A stretch of 64,000 bases of DNA from Nitrospirota bacterium (GTDB lineage: Bacteria > JACPQY01). The notes beneath the pieces are model-generated. The model was not told the origin of the DNA. It ran no database searches and was given only the letters and a program-made list of their open reading frames with translations. Numbering within the stretch: the first letter of the stretch is position 1; each line of letters begins with the position of its first letter. Below, piece after piece: positions 44,551-54,144 of this stretch. The DNA is taken from NCBI GenBank assembly GCA_016180645.1, contig JACPAV010000002.1:305729-369728 (forward strand). Direction: 5' to 3'. The translations under genes were made by a program, and so were the position numbers.

Positions 44551-46782
44551 TCAAGGAGACAATTTCCTCTGCCCTGCCTTCAACCGTTTTGCAGCGGCAA
44601 GCAACCTCCGTATTTCCACGGAGTCTGGCTGTATTCGTAGGGCTTCCGTGTAATGGTATATGGCTTCTTCACGCCTCCCCTGTTCACCTAGAAGGTTGGC
44701 TAGATTAATGTGTGCCACCACGTCTTCTGGCTTGCTTTGAATGGCCTTCTGGTAATGTTTTACAGCCTCTTCCACGTTCCCGCGCTCGGCCAGGAGATTT
44801 CCCAAGTTATTGTGGGACTCAACATGATCAGGATCGAGTCGGAGCACCTCGGAGTAATGCGCCATGGCCTCGTCAACCTTGCCCTGCGCGAACAAAGCTA
44901 CTCCCAAACTATAGTGGGCGTCCTTGTGATCGGGTCTTATCCGTAGTGCTTTCCTGTAACAAACGATGGCTTCTTCAACCTTGCCCTGCCTGGCCATAGC
45001 AATACCAAGATTAACGTGAGCATTGGCAAAGTTCGGAGCAGTTTCAATGGCCCTCTGGTAATGTTTTACGGCCTCTTCCACGTTCCCGCGCTCGGTCAGG
45101 AGATTTCCCAAGTCATTGTGTGTCTCAACATCTTCAGGATCGAGTCGGAGAATCTCGGAGTAATGCGCCATGGCCTCGTCAACCTTGCCCTGTCGTATGA
45201 GCAGATTCCCTAGCCTGTGATGAGCCTTCCGATAGGTTGGTAAGATGCTTAGAGCGTAAATATAATGAGCGACAGCTTTGTCCGGTGCACCTTGCCTCTC
45301 GGCTGCAACGCCCAAGTTGTAGTGCGTTCTCACACTACTTGGGTCAAGCCGCAGGGACTCGGAGTAATGCGCTATGGCCTCATCAACCTTGCCCTGTCGC
45401 ATAAGCGCAGCTCCTAGGCTGTTGTGCGCGGGGCTCGATAGCGGCGCTTTCTTGACCGTATCTTCGAAAAGAGACAGTTCAGAAGCCCACAATCCACTCC
45501 GTTCGAATGTAGCAATCAACAAGGGCAATATGAGTACTCCTAGAAGAAACGGAACCGAAAACGCTTTTGAAAGCTTACAGATCATGGATTGGAGGAGCAG
45601 GACTAATCCTATCGAAGGCAGGTAGATGCGGTGTTCGAACACTAAAGCCAGTTGGGGATGGAACACCTCGACGCCGCTGGCTACCAAGAAAAACAACCAA
45701 CCAAAGGATGCGGAGGGCCAACGCCTTGACAAACACCCCGTTACGACGACACTTGCGAGCAGCAAGACCAATGCTGTTGCCGTAGTGGGCGGATCCCCTA
45801 AAGAAGTAGATAGAGGAAAATCATGCACAACGCTGAGCCTACTTGGTGCGGGAAATAGAAAAAGAGAGATATAGTACCACAGCGCCCTAGCCTCTGTTAG
45901 CCACCTTTCTAGTAAGGTCCACTCCTTGCCCTCAACGGTCGATCCAGTTTCAAGAGACACAACAAGCTGTGTGACTCCGGCCCGGAACTCAGCTGAGGAA
46001 ATGAGCAGTAGCACACCCGGTATGAACCAAAGGATAGTCCTACGAAGTGCGGTCTTCACGTCGGTTTTGAGGAGCATGACTTCACTCAAGAACAACACCG
46101 CAGGGAATGACACAGCCAACTCTTTGGTACCCAAGGCGAGAAGGTAGAGAACGCAGGCAAGTGCGAAGAAATGGTGGCACCCGGGTCGAGGCCCAAGCCT
46201 AGCGCGGAGATAACACACCAGGGACCATATGTAGAAGGCCGCGCAGAGGGAAGTCATTCGCTGGACAACATATGCTACAGCCTGGGTTTGGACGGGGTTG
46301 AGGGCCCAGATTAGAGTAAGTACTAGAGGTATACCAAACTTCGATGGAGTGTTGCCATCTTGGTCTACAACATGACGCACAAAGTACAATAGAAGGAAAA
46401 GGCCGATCGAGGCTCCAACATGGATCAGGATGTTGGTTACATGATAGGTAACAGGATTCAACCCTCCAAGGCGGTAATTGAGTACAAATGTGAGATTTGC
46501 AATAGGACGAGGGGCGGCAACCGTAGGGCTGCGTACCATCGCACGCCACAAGGCGCCTGGGCTAATATCATCCAAGTGCAGCGCGTAGTTGTCGACAATA
46601 TTACCGCTATCATCATAGACAAACGGACCGAACAAGGCAGGCCAATACGCGAGAAAAACAAGAAGTGTAAGAGCTATGATACTGGCGATGGCTTTTCGCC
46701 AAGATCTCAACTCTAGGAGATCAAAACCTCCATCTGCTGTGAGCTGTCCGCCCACGCTTTTCGGAGAAATAGACTCCCCCAA
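44551..46782 (-). CDS. Polytopic membrane protein with C-terminal TPR array (TMTC/O-mannosyltransferase-like)
   Basis: 743 residues. The N-terminal 420 residues contain about ten membrane helices with an early FVYDDSGNIVDNYAL loop (the Asp-Asp of GT-C transferases such as PMT/TMTC). The C-terminal 300 residues are at least eight TPR units (ALMRQGKVDEAIAHYSESLR pattern). DNA of the units near 44741-44892 and 45047-45195 is nearly identical at a 306-bp offset, i.e. a recent three-TPR duplication. It probably glycosylates exported proteins or assembles envelope components; substrate unknown. Confidence 0.75.
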   Translation of the reverse strand: MGESISPKSVGGQLTADGGFDLLELRSWRKAIASIIALTLLVFLAYWPALFGPFVYDDSGNIVDNYALHLDDISPGALWRAMVRSPTVAAPRPIANLTFVLNYRLGGLNPVTYHVTNILIHVGASIGLFLLLYFVRHVVDQDGNTPSKFGIPLVLTLIWALNPVQTQAVAYVVQRMTSLCAAFYIWSLVCYLRARLGPRPGCHHFFALACVLYLLALGTKELAVSFPAVLFLSEVMLLKTDVKTALRRTILWFIPGVLLLISSAEFRAGVTQLVVSLETGSTVEGKEWTLLERWLTEARALWYYISLFLFPAPSRLSVVHDFPLSTSLGDPPTTATALVLLLASVVVTGCLSRRWPSASFGWLFFLVASGVEVFHPQLALVFEHRIYLPSIGLVLLLQSMICKLSKAFSVPFLLGVLILPLLIATFERSGLWASELSLFEDTVKKAPLSSPAHNSLGAALMRQGKVDEAIAHYSESLRLDPSSVRTHYNLGVAAERQGAPDKAVAHYIYALSILPTYRKAHHRLGNLLIRQGKVDEAMAHYSEILRLDPEDVETHNDLGNLLTERGNVEEAVKHYQRAIETAPNFANAHVNLGIAMARQGKVEEAIVCYRKALRIRPDHKDAHYSLGVALFAQGKVDEAMAHYSEVLRLDPDHVESHNNLGNLLAERGNVEEAVKHYQKAIQSKPEDVVAHINLANLLGEQGRREEAIYHYTEALRIQPDSVEIRRLLAAAKRLKAGQRKLSP

Positions 46783-46805
46783 GTTAGGGCGGACGGAGCT
46801 ATAGG

Positions 46806-49331
46806 CTACTTCCCCCGTTCTATCACCTTGATGGTATCTGTCACCGAGAACGTACTGCCAGTAGTAAGTTGGCCCTGAATCTGAATCGTTGCGTCACCCT
46901 CGCCAAAGCCGAGACCTTTAAGAGCGCTGATGAGCGCTTGACGACTGAACTGAACCTTCAAATCTTGTACGCCATTTCCGTTCGCATCAGCCAACTCAAC
47001 AGGCTTGTTGAAAGGAGACAACGCAGCGATTGCCTGACTATTTACGGCATTCAAAGTCAAGGTTGCCACAACAATCTGGGACGAGTCTCCTCCTTGTGTT
47101 ACCTCAAGAACAGCAGTGACAGGATTACCCTGGCTCCTAATATTCAGAGTATTCGGATCAATATCCAGAGCCACAACAAGCTGGGAAGGTGGAGGAGGCA
47201 CATTCAGCACAGTTACCTGAACGCTCCCACTGGTCACCCCACCTTGACCATCGGAGACCTGCACCGTAATTGTGATTGTCTGGTCAGCATCAACCTGGGG
47301 AGATGTCCACATCGGATTTTGCAAAGAGGGATTTGAAAAGGTGCCCGCTGGAGCCGACCACAAGAACGACAAGGGATCCCCATCGGGATCGGACGCCTGT
47401 ACGGATAGACTGACAGTTCCACCCTCATTGACAGTCGTTGGATCCGCCGAAGGACCAGAGGTGATCACTGGAGGGTTATTGGGAAGAGGACATTCTTGAA
47501 CCTCGGACGAAACTGTATCGGATACAATGGCTGATGTGGGACTCGGACTCACCGTGGTGGCGGTAATTCCAGAAGATGTCGGTTGTGCACCTGCGAGCGT
47601 GTTCGTTACCGTAGCCAAAGTATCGCCGAGTGGAGGGCAGATCGGTACGTTACCGCCAGCGTCGACGTTGAGAACAACGACGCCACTCCCGAAGCCAGAC
47701 ACGGCAAAGCCACCCCCGACCGTATGGACGATCTCCGTTGCAAAACCAAACGACACGAGGTTGAAGACCTTCTGCCACTCTGCGTTGCCGGCGGCGTCAA
47801 GCCTCACAACCCAGGCGTCGGTGTCGCCAGCGTCGAATGAATCGGTCCGACCAGCAAACGCAAATCCTCCGCCTACCACGTTGACTATGGAGAACGCCAC
47901 ATCCATGCCACTGCCACCATACGCCTTCTGAGACATCACATTCCCTGCCGAGTCAATCCGTAAAACCCAGGCGTCAGAGGAACCGGCCCCGAAGGATCCA
48001 GTGCTACCGGCAACTGCAAACCCACCATCGGATGTCTGCACGATCGACTGCCCAGAATCGCCAGCGGCTCCACCATATGCCTTCTGCCATATTACGTTCC
48101 CAGCTCCATCAAGCCTCACAACCCAGGCGTCACCAATCCCGAAAGATGACGTGGAACCAGCAACCGCGAACCCCCCATCCATGGTCTGAACAATGGATTG
48201 AAAGCCATCCGCGCTCGGTCCGCCAGACGCTCGCTGCCATATGATGTTTCCACTTCCGTCCAACCTCAGAATCCAGCCACGCAAAACACCACCTGGAGCA
48301 AAAGATGTTGCTTCGCCAGCAACCGCAAACCCACCATCCCCCGTTTGAACAATAGACCGGGCGGCATCAAAGGTGCTGCCACCATATGCCTTCTGCCATA
48401 TTACGTTCCCAGCTCCATCAAGCCTCAACACCCAGAAGTCAGCATTACCTGCGCCAAAGGATTCTGTATGCCCGGCCAAGGCAAACCCACCATCGGATGT
48501 CTGCACGATCGACTGCGCAAAATCGGCAGCGGCTCCACCATATCTTTTCTGCCATATGACGTTGCCTGATGGATCGAGCCTAACCAGCCAGAGATCGTTT
48601 GGACCCGCCACGACACTTGCTTCGCCAGCAACCGCAAATCCTCCATCTCCTGTCTGGACAATAGACCAACCTCGCCCACCAAACAGTTGAGGAGTAAACA
48701 CTTTCGCGAAGGGGGGATCGTTAATTTGTGTCGTTTCAACCGACTTGATTTCCACGATCGGAAAAAGCAGTAGGCCTTGGCCTTGTCTTTCGACAACCGA
48801 CCTTTTCGCATCAAAATCGAGGGTGATAGAAAGCTGTTCACCCTTTCCCACGCCGTAGGATGTTTCAAAGTCAACGCTAACACGAGTACCGGTAGGTACG
48901 TCAACAGGTACCCGCTGGCCACCAACGACAGCAGTTGCTGAAGAAACGCCAAACCCAATTCCAATCAACGTGCCCTGTCCGAGACCCACACTGCCAAGTT
49001 TCAGGGTCTGTCCATTTTGCAGAGATAGAAGCTCAACCTGTGTCTCGCCACTTATACGGATCCATTGAGACCCGGTGCCGGATGCACGGAAATGAATCAA
49101 GAGCTCAGAGAGCGTGACTGAAAGAGCTTCCAAATCAGCCGGAGCATCCGTCAATTTGACAACGATGCGCGATTCGCCGGTGAGGTTTTTTCCATCCACG
49201 ATTTCGCCAGGCGTGATTTCGCCGGGCGTATTGCTACCTGAATTCGTACAGCTCAGCCCAAGCAAGCTGAGAACAAGCAGAACATAGGAAGAGAGGGAAA
49301 ACCCCTTGGAGATGGAACGCTCACCAGTCAT
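46806..49331 (-). CDS. Lipoprotein with DUF4382, seven-bladed repeat propeller and Ig-like domain
   Basis: 841 residues. The signal peptide LLVLSLLGLSC ends in a lipobox Cys. A DUF4382-like domain (about 55-200, VVKLTDAPADLEALSVTL) is followed by seven ~51-residue repeats (SIVQTGDGGFAVAG .. WVVRLD..GNVIWQKAYGG), which would close into a beta-propeller. A cadherin/Ig-like domain (PSADPTTVNEGGTVSLSVQA) and a final beta domain complete it. The repeats differ in only a few positions, so the array has expanded recently. Outer-membrane surface display is likely; function unknown. It lies 23 bases upstream of the TPR membrane-protein gene and may be co-transcribed. Confidence 0.8.
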   Translation of the reverse strand: MTGERSISKGFSLSSYVLLVLSLLGLSCTNSGSNTPGEITPGEIVDGKNLTGESRIVVKLTDAPADLEALSVTLSELLIHFRASGTGSQWIRISGETQVELLSLQNGQTLKLGSVGLGQGTLIGIGFGVSSATAVVGGQRVPVDVPTGTRVSVDFETSYGVGKGEQLSITLDFDAKRSVVERQGQGLLLFPIVEIKSVETTQINDPPFAKVFTPQLFGGRGWSIVQTGDGGFAVAGEASVVAGPNDLWLVRLDPSGNVIWQKRYGGAAADFAQSIVQTSDGGFALAGHTESFGAGNADFWVLRLDGAGNVIWQKAYGGSTFDAARSIVQTGDGGFAVAGEATSFAPGGVLRGWILRLDGSGNIIWQRASGGPSADGFQSIVQTMDGGFAVAGSTSSFGIGDAWVVRLDGAGNVIWQKAYGGAAGDSGQSIVQTSDGGFAVAGSTGSFGAGSSDAWVLRIDSAGNVMSQKAYGGSGMDVAFSIVNVVGGGFAFAGRTDSFDAGDTDAWVVRLDAAGNAEWQKVFNLVSFGFATEIVHTVGGGFAVSGFGSGVVVLNVDAGGNVPICPPLGDTLATVTNTLAGAQPTSSGITATTVSPSPTSAIVSDTVSSEVQECPLPNNPPVITSGPSADPTTVNEGGTVSLSVQASDPDGDPLSFLWSAPAGTFSNPSLQNPMWTSPQVDADQTITITVQVSDGQGGVTSGSVQVTVLNVPPPPSQLVVALDIDPNTLNIRSQGNPVTAVLEVTQGGDSSQIVVATLTLNAVNSQAIAALSPFNKPVELADANGNGVQDLKVQFSRQALISALKGLGFGEGDATIQIQGQLTTGSTFSVTDTIKVIERGK

Positions 49332-49447
49332 GTATCCCCCTTTCGCCTAGAGCAGCTGTGTGACACGTGTTACGATCCGCCCGCGTATGCACAATTACTG
49401 CCCTTTCGTCCACAGTCTTCTCTTTTTTGTACCGAAGTTGGACGCGA

Positions 49448-49642
49448 TCATATGGTTATCTCGTGGAGGAAAGTGGCGGTGCCGACCTCAGAACTGAGGA
49501 GAAGTTTCAGGCCGACGTCTATGGACCCACTGCCAAATCGACGCTTGCATGCCGCGCCAAGGATAACCAGGCTGAGAAGCAAGAGGCTAAACCCATGCCT
49601 GCTAACGAATCGCCCTGCCCTACTCCTGAACCTTTTTCCCAA
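49448..49642 (-). CDS. Possible short lipoprotein (doubtful)
   Basis: 64 residues from a TTG codon. A basic N-terminus is followed by GFSLLLLSLVILGAACK, a good signal-II pattern with lipobox LGAAC. The remaining 30 residues have no recognisable domain. There is no ATG and only a weak GTGAGG upstream. It could be a truncated relative of the adjacent lipoprotein or simply chance. Confidence 0.3.
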   Translation of the reverse strand: MGKRFRSRAGRFVSRHGFSLLLLSLVILGAACKRRFGSGSIDVGLKLLLSSEVGTATFLHEITI

Positions 49643-49891
49643 TCGACCTCACTTATCGTATCGTGTCCATCCGTGGGTCGACCAACTCTACCGTTTTTCT
49701 TTCGCTGATACCCGATTACCACGAGGGTGTAGTCTTGTCAAGCAAATTGGGCGCTTCGCGTCGGCACGTGTGCAACTCGCGCCGCCATCTGCCCCGAAGT
49801 TTGCCTCGGATCCGAGATTGCTTCACCCTCGTCCTGCCTGCCCACACCCACGCAGGCGGATCGTACAAACTGCTCGCAATGCCACCTTGTG

Positions 49892-49946
49892 TTGTCATTG
49901 CGAGGGAAGGTCCTCGACGTTAGTCGAGGGCCCCGTGGCAATCCCG
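49892..49946. repeat. Palindromic repeat TTGCGAGG...GTGGCAATC
   Basis: The ends TCATTGCGAGG and CCGTGGCAATC pair imperfectly around an 8-bp hairpin (CCTCGAC/GTCGAGG core). It resembles a common bacterial interspersed palindrome and is the only copy I see here. Confidence 0.6.
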
Positions 49947-50090
49947 GACGAGTCGTCCGATAAACTCAAATTGTGACAGCAACAAGTAGGCTATCTATGA
50001 TTGTGGGGTCACTTGACATTTCGATGCACGGCTCTACTGTGGTTTTCACTGGGAAGTCGCGCACAACAGTCACTTGGAAAGGACGCGAAC

Positions 50091-50930
50091 ATGCGATTGC
50101 AAAACCAGGTAGCCCTCATCACCGGTGGGGGGGACGGGATCGGACGGGCGATCGCGAGAGCTTACGCGCGCGAAGGCGCCCGAGTCGTCATCTCCGGCCG
50201 GAGAGCCGAGAAGCTGGAAGAGACCAGAAGCCAGATTCTCGGCGAGGGGGCTGCGCCGGGACCCCATAGCGATTCTGCTCGCCGTCCCCGGAGCGAAGCG
50301 GAGGGGGCTGCGCCAGGATCGGTGGTCACGGTTCCGGGGGATGTTTCGAGCGAACCGGACGTGCGCGGGCTTGTGCAGGAAACGCTCCGGCAATTCGGCC
50401 GGATCGATATTCTCGTGAACAACGCCGGCATCATCGGTCCCACCGCTCCGGTCGAACAGGTTCGGACGGAGGAGTGGGACGAAGTTCAAGCCATCAATCT
50501 CCGTGGTCCCTTTCTCACCTGTCGTGAAGTCGTTCCCCTTATGCTGAAGCAGGATCGAGGCGTCATTATCAACATCGCGTCCGTCGCGGGACGCATCGGG
50601 TATCCCACCCGAAGCCCCTACGCCGCTTCGAAGTGGGGGCTGATCGGATTCAGCCGGACACTGGCTCTGGAGTTGAGCACCACCGGCGTTCGGGTGAACT
50701 GCGTCTGCCCCGGTGCTGTCATGGGAGAGCGGCTCGCCACGATCCTCGGAAACTTCAATCGCATCATTCAGGATCAAGCGAACTCGCGGCTGAAGGCTGC
50801 CCTTTCTTACGTGAAAGCCTCGAAACTTCTCCCACCGGAAGAGATCGCTTCCGTTTGCGTCTTCCTCGCGTCCTCGGAGGCGGCGGGAGTGTCCGGACAG
50901 GAAATCGTTGTCGCGGGCGTGACGGGGTAG
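50091..50930 (+). CDS. Short-chain dehydrogenase/reductase with an in-frame repeat insertion
   Basis: 279 residues from ATG 50091. Cofactor loop TGGGDGIGRAIARAY, NNAGIIG, catalytic Ser region NIASVAGRIGY and YAASKWG (Tyr, Lys) are intact. Between the third and fourth Rossmann elements (about 51-77) there is an extra segment rich in Gly, Pro and Arg that encodes GAAPG twice. At DNA level it includes a CGTCCCCGGAGCGAAGCGGA repeat that is also found elsewhere in the window. The insert keeps frame and lies in a surface loop. Substrate is unknown. Confidence 0.85.
   Translation: MRLQNQVALITGGGDGIGRAIARAYAREGARVVISGRRAEKLEETRSQILGEGAAPGPHSDSARRPRSEAEGAAPGSVVTVPGDVSSEPDVRGLVQETLRQFGRIDILVNNAGIIGPTAPVEQVRTEEWDEVQAINLRGPFLTCREVVPLMLKQDRGVIINIASVAGRIGYPTRSPYAASKWGLIGFSRTLALELSTTGVRVNCVCPGAVMGERLATILGNFNRIIQDQANSRLKAALSYVKASKLLPPEEIASVCVFLASSEAAGVSGQEIVVAGVTG
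50286..50312 (+). repeat. CGTCCCCGGAGCGAAGC repeat, in-frame copy
   Basis: It reads CGTCCCCGGAGCGAAGCGGA followed by GGGGGC and lies inside the SDR gene. It matches the copies near 39995 and 60285. It is flanked by two GAGGGGGCTGCGCC direct repeats (50246 and 50304 regions). Confidence 0.65.
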
Positions 50931-50937
50931 TTCCGCC

Positions 50938-51855
50938 GTGCGCATCGCCCTCTTCGGTCTGCCCAAGCGCGCTACACATTTCGTCCCGGTCCTCGTTCAG
51001 GAGAACTACAAGGTCGTCGCCCTGTTTCTTTCGGAGCCGCATGAGCCCTATTTTCCGCAGATCCAGGCCATTGCCGAGGCCTTCAAGATCCCCTGCATCT
51101 ACCCGGCGGACGCCGCCGATCCCACGCTGCCGGGACGCCTCCACCAACTCGAGATCGACCTCCTCATCTCGATCAATTTCACCAAGCGCCTCCCGAAAAG
51201 CATTCTGAGCGCGCCTCGCCGCGCGGCGATCAATCTCCACCCCTCCCTCCTGCCCAAGTACCGGGGACCGAATCCCTATTTCTGGGTTCTTCGAAACGGC
51301 GAGCCCCGCACCGGCGTGACCGCCCACTACATGGAGGAAACCCTGGACACCGGGCCGATCATTCTCCAGAAAGCGATGGAGATCGAAGCCCATGAGACGT
51401 TGGGCGGTCTGCTTGGAAAACTGGAGGCCCTGGGTGAACAGGTCCTGTTGGACACTCTCCGACTTTTCAAGAGCCGGGATGACGTGCCTTCTTCGCCGCA
51501 GGATCCGGCCGAGGCCACGCTTGCGCCGCAAATCAAGGAGGAGGATTTGGTCCTCAATTTCGCCAACCCGACCGCCGATATTCTCCGCCAGATCCGTGCC
51601 TGCAATCCGGCCTATGGAGCGTGGACTTCACTCGACGGTCGGGCCGTCAAGTTCTTCTCGGCGTCGATGGTGCAGGGGGCGATATCGCTCGCCGCTCCAG
51701 GCACTTGTTTTCTACACGAGGGACATTTCCTCATTGCCACGGGGGACGGCGCGATTCGTCCGGAGGTGATTCTCCTGGAGGACGGCGGATTCTACTCCGC
51801 CGATTCGCTCGCCCGACTCGGTCTCCTCATCCCCGGCTCCCGCTTCGGCGCGTAG
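50938..51855 (+). CDS. Methionyl-tRNA formyltransferase-like protein
   Basis: 305 residues from GTG. The formyltransferase domain has INLHPSLLPKYRGPNPYFW (catalytic Asn-His) and THYM-like TAHYMEETLDTGPI with the Asp. The C-terminal OB-like domain (IRACNPAYGAWTSLDG) binds tRNA in true Fmt. The N-terminus MRIALFGLPKRATHF departs from the usual pattern, so it could be a sugar-nucleotide formyltransferase of the same fold. It follows the SDR gene by seven bases. Confidence 0.75.
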   Translation: MRIALFGLPKRATHFVPVLVQENYKVVALFLSEPHEPYFPQIQAIAEAFKIPCIYPADAADPTLPGRLHQLEIDLLISINFTKRLPKSILSAPRRAAINLHPSLLPKYRGPNPYFWVLRNGEPRTGVTAHYMEETLDTGPIILQKAMEIEAHETLGGLLGKLEALGEQVLLDTLRLFKSRDDVPSSPQDPAEATLAPQIKEEDLVLNFANPTADILRQIRACNPAYGAWTSLDGRAVKFFSASMVQGAISLAAPGTCFLHEGHFLIATGDGAIRPEVILLEDGGFYSADSLARLGLLIPGSRFGA

Positions 51856-51863
51856 GTCGGGGT

Positions 51864-52781
51864 TCAATCGCAGATCTGGAAGCCTTCCGCGGGGTAGTGG
51901 TACATGAGCGTCACGCACATCTCCTCGGGGAACTGGAGGATGTGGTCGGTCGTGTTGTCGAATTCGCACACCATTCGAAACCGGTCACCCTTTTCCACAC
52001 GCAGCGGCGCATCGACCGGAAAATTCATGATCGGCGGATCTCGCTGGAGTTGCGCGCCCGCCCCAACCTGTTTGTAGATCAACCTCTCCTCCCCCTGCTG
52101 GGTGAGCCAGAGCTCAAAATTCACACCCCACTGGTGGGTGTGGCCGAGGACCGTGATGATGCTGGACGTTCGTTCGGCGCTGCACGTTGCTTCGGAGCGG
52201 TGGGTTTTTCCCGGCTGGATCTGGAAACTACTCTCGTTGATCGCCCACGGAGCCGCAGAGGATAGCGCCGGAGTGGGATCGACCGTGTGGAGGTTCACCG
52301 TGTCAGTCTGAAGGGCCGCATCGCTCCCCGGGTTGATGTAGTGCGATTGGAGCATGATCTGCGATCCCCGCGGGACCAGGATGGCCACGTCCTTCGGCAG
52401 ACGCGTCACGGCCGCCGGAACATCGCCTGAACCGCCGCCCGCCCCACCGACAAACATCAGCCAGGGAGCTGCCATGTCGAAATCTGCGCACACATGCGAA
52501 GTCGGATCGTACTTGATCGAGCTTCTATACACCGCCACGTGATGACCCGTTTTGCCACCGCTTTGACGCCCTTCGATGAGCGTGACGTACATGTCGTCCG
52601 TGGTCACCACATCCGTGTACGTGCAGACAAAGACTTCGGAATACGGCTCGATGCGCAGCTCGGGGGTATGCACTTGTATTCCGCGCGCCGGTTTCGCCAG
52701 TCCCTCCGAATCCTCCGAACAGGAAATCGACCCCATCATGACTAATGAGGTCACCAATAACGCAAGAAAAACACCTCTCAC
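51864..52781 (-). CDS. Lipoprotein with a copper type II monooxygenase (PHM-like) domain
   Basis: 305 residues. The leader FLALLVTSLVMMGSISC ends in a plausible lipobox. Copper ligands match peptidylglycine hydroxylating monooxygenase: His-His in KTGHHVAVY and His in LQSHYIN for CuM or CuH, His-x-His in LGHTHQWG and Met in PEEMCVTLMYHY. All ligands are intact although the two domains are compressed compared with animal PHM. In bacteria such proteins are little studied; extracellular oxidation of a small molecule or peptide is conceivable. It is monocistronic. Confidence 0.72.
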   Translation of the reverse strand: MRGVFLALLVTSLVMMGSISCSEDSEGLAKPARGIQVHTPELRIEPYSEVFVCTYTDVVTTDDMYVTLIEGRQSGGKTGHHVAVYRSSIKYDPTSHVCADFDMAAPWLMFVGGAGGGSGDVPAAVTRLPKDVAILVPRGSQIMLQSHYINPGSDAALQTDTVNLHTVDPTPALSSAAPWAINESSFQIQPGKTHRSEATCSAERTSSIITVLGHTHQWGVNFELWLTQQGEERLIYKQVGAGAQLQRDPPIMNFPVDAPLRVEKGDRFRMVCEFDNTTDHILQFPEEMCVTLMYHYPAEGFQICD

Positions 52782-52820
52782 ACCACCCTCCTTCCGGTTG
52801 GGAATCAGCGAATCAGGGAA

Positions 52821-54005
52821 TCAGTTCTTCCGGTAGACCGCCACGAAGCACGCCCCGCCGAGGCCGATGTTGTGTTGGAGTGCGATCTTGGCGTTCGGCA
52901 CCTGTCGCGGACCGCAAAGTCCACGAAGCTGCTGGTTGAGTTCGAAACATTGGGCCAAGCCGGTGGCGCCCAGCGGATGCCCTTTGGAAAGCAGGCCTCC
53001 GGAGGGATTGACAACCCATTTGCCGCCGTAGGTGGTTTGATTCTCATCGAGCAGACGCCCGGCCTCCCCTTCTTTGCAGAGACCCAGCGCCTCATACGTG
53101 ATCAGCTCGTTGGCCGTGAAACAGTCGTGAAGTTCGATGACGTTTACGTCCTTCGGACCCAGTCCCGACTGCTCATAGGCGCTGTCCGCAGCCTTCTTCG
53201 CCATATCATAGCCAACGACTTTGATCATCGAGGGGGGATCGAAAGCGGTCTTCACATCCGTCTTGAGCGCGGCCGCGGCAATCCACACCGGATCGGACTT
53301 GCCCATTTTTTTCGCGAACTCTTCCGAGCAGACGACGGCCGCCGCCGAGCCGTCCGTAGTGGGGCAGCACTGAAGTTTCGTCAGGGGATCGAAAATCATG
53401 GGAGAGGCCATCACTTCCTCGAGCGAGACGGCCACGCGGAACTGCGACCGCTCATTGTGCACCGCATGCTTCTTGTTTTTCACGGCGATCTTGGCGATCT
53501 GTTCCTTGGTCGTGCCGTACTTCTTCATGTGCTCGCGTCCTGCCCCACCGAACAATTGGGCGGCGGGAGGTGCCATCTCGAATCCCTGCACGGAACTCAT
53601 CACTTCCACGTGCTTATCCATCGGATTCGTTCGATCGCTGTATTTGGGCGCGAGCGATCCCTTCTCCATCTTTTCAAATCCAAGCGCGAGCGCGCATTCC
53701 ACCGCTCCGCCCGCCACCGCCTGCGTGGCCAGGAAAAGCGCGGAGGAGCCCGTGGAGCAGTTGTTGTTGACGTTCACGACCGGGATACCCGTCAGACCGA
53801 GCTGGTACACCGCCCGTTGGCCGCAGGTGGATTCCCCATACACATATCCGACAAATGCCTGCTCGATCTTGTCATAGCTCACGCCGGCGTCTTTGAGGGC
53901 CATCTCCCCCGATTCCTTTGCCAATTCGGGATAGTCGTGTTCTCCCGGTTTGTGAAACTTGGTCATTCCGACGCCGATAATGCAGACTTTGCGGCCTTTA
54001 CCCAT
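52821..54005 (-). CDS. SCP2-type thiolase / acetyl-CoA acetyltransferase
   Basis: 394 residues. Cys in [16 protein letters not shown] acylates the substrate. [33 protein letters not shown] with the catalytic His, and a C-terminal [11 protein letters not shown] are the SCP2-thiolase pattern (lipid-transfer thiolases), not FadA/AtoB. It may cleave or condense acyl-CoAs of branched or steroid-like chains. No other beta-oxidation genes are adjacent. Confidence 0.85.
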   Translation of the reverse strand: MGKGRKVCIIGVGMTKFHKPGEHDYPELAKESGEMALKDAGVSYDKIEQAFVGYVYGESTCGQRAVYQLGLTGIPVVNVNNNCSTGSSALFLATQAVAGGAVECALALGFEKMEKGSLAPKYSDRTNPMDKHVEVMSSVQGFEMAPPAAQLFGGAGREHMKKYGTTKEQIAKIAVKNKKHAVHNERSQFRVAVSLEEVMASPMIFDPLTKLQCCPTTDGSAAAVVCSEEFAKKMGKSDPVWIAAAALKTDVKTAFDPPSMIKVVGYDMAKKAADSAYEQSGLGPKDVNVIELHDCFTANELITYEALGLCKEGEAGRLLDENQTTYGGKWVVNPSGGLLSKGHPLGATGLAQCFELNQQLRGLCGPRQVPNAKIALQHNIGLGGACFVAVYRKN

Positions 54006-54144
54006 GGAAAACCCCTTTCGCTTTGAAAGATGTCAGTCGCGGCTGGTGCGAGTACGCGCTTTTCTCTTTAAGCACGCCGCGAAGTCTAGCTAACCGGATG
54101 GTTAATTGCAACATAGCCGGGTGGGAGTGGTAAAGTACGCGCCC

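Larger units (their letters stand above)
49332..50090. other. 759-bp gap with one palindrome and a possible short lipoprotein ORF
   Basis: No well-supported gene. A palindromic block at 49892-49946 contains the hairpin TCCTCGAC-GTTA-GTCGAGGG between TGTCATTGCGAGG and GTGGCAATC. On the minus strand, 49448-49642 is a 64-codon ORF with a lipoprotein-like leader. The promoter of the propeller lipoprotein should lie just right of 49331. Confidence 0.45.
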
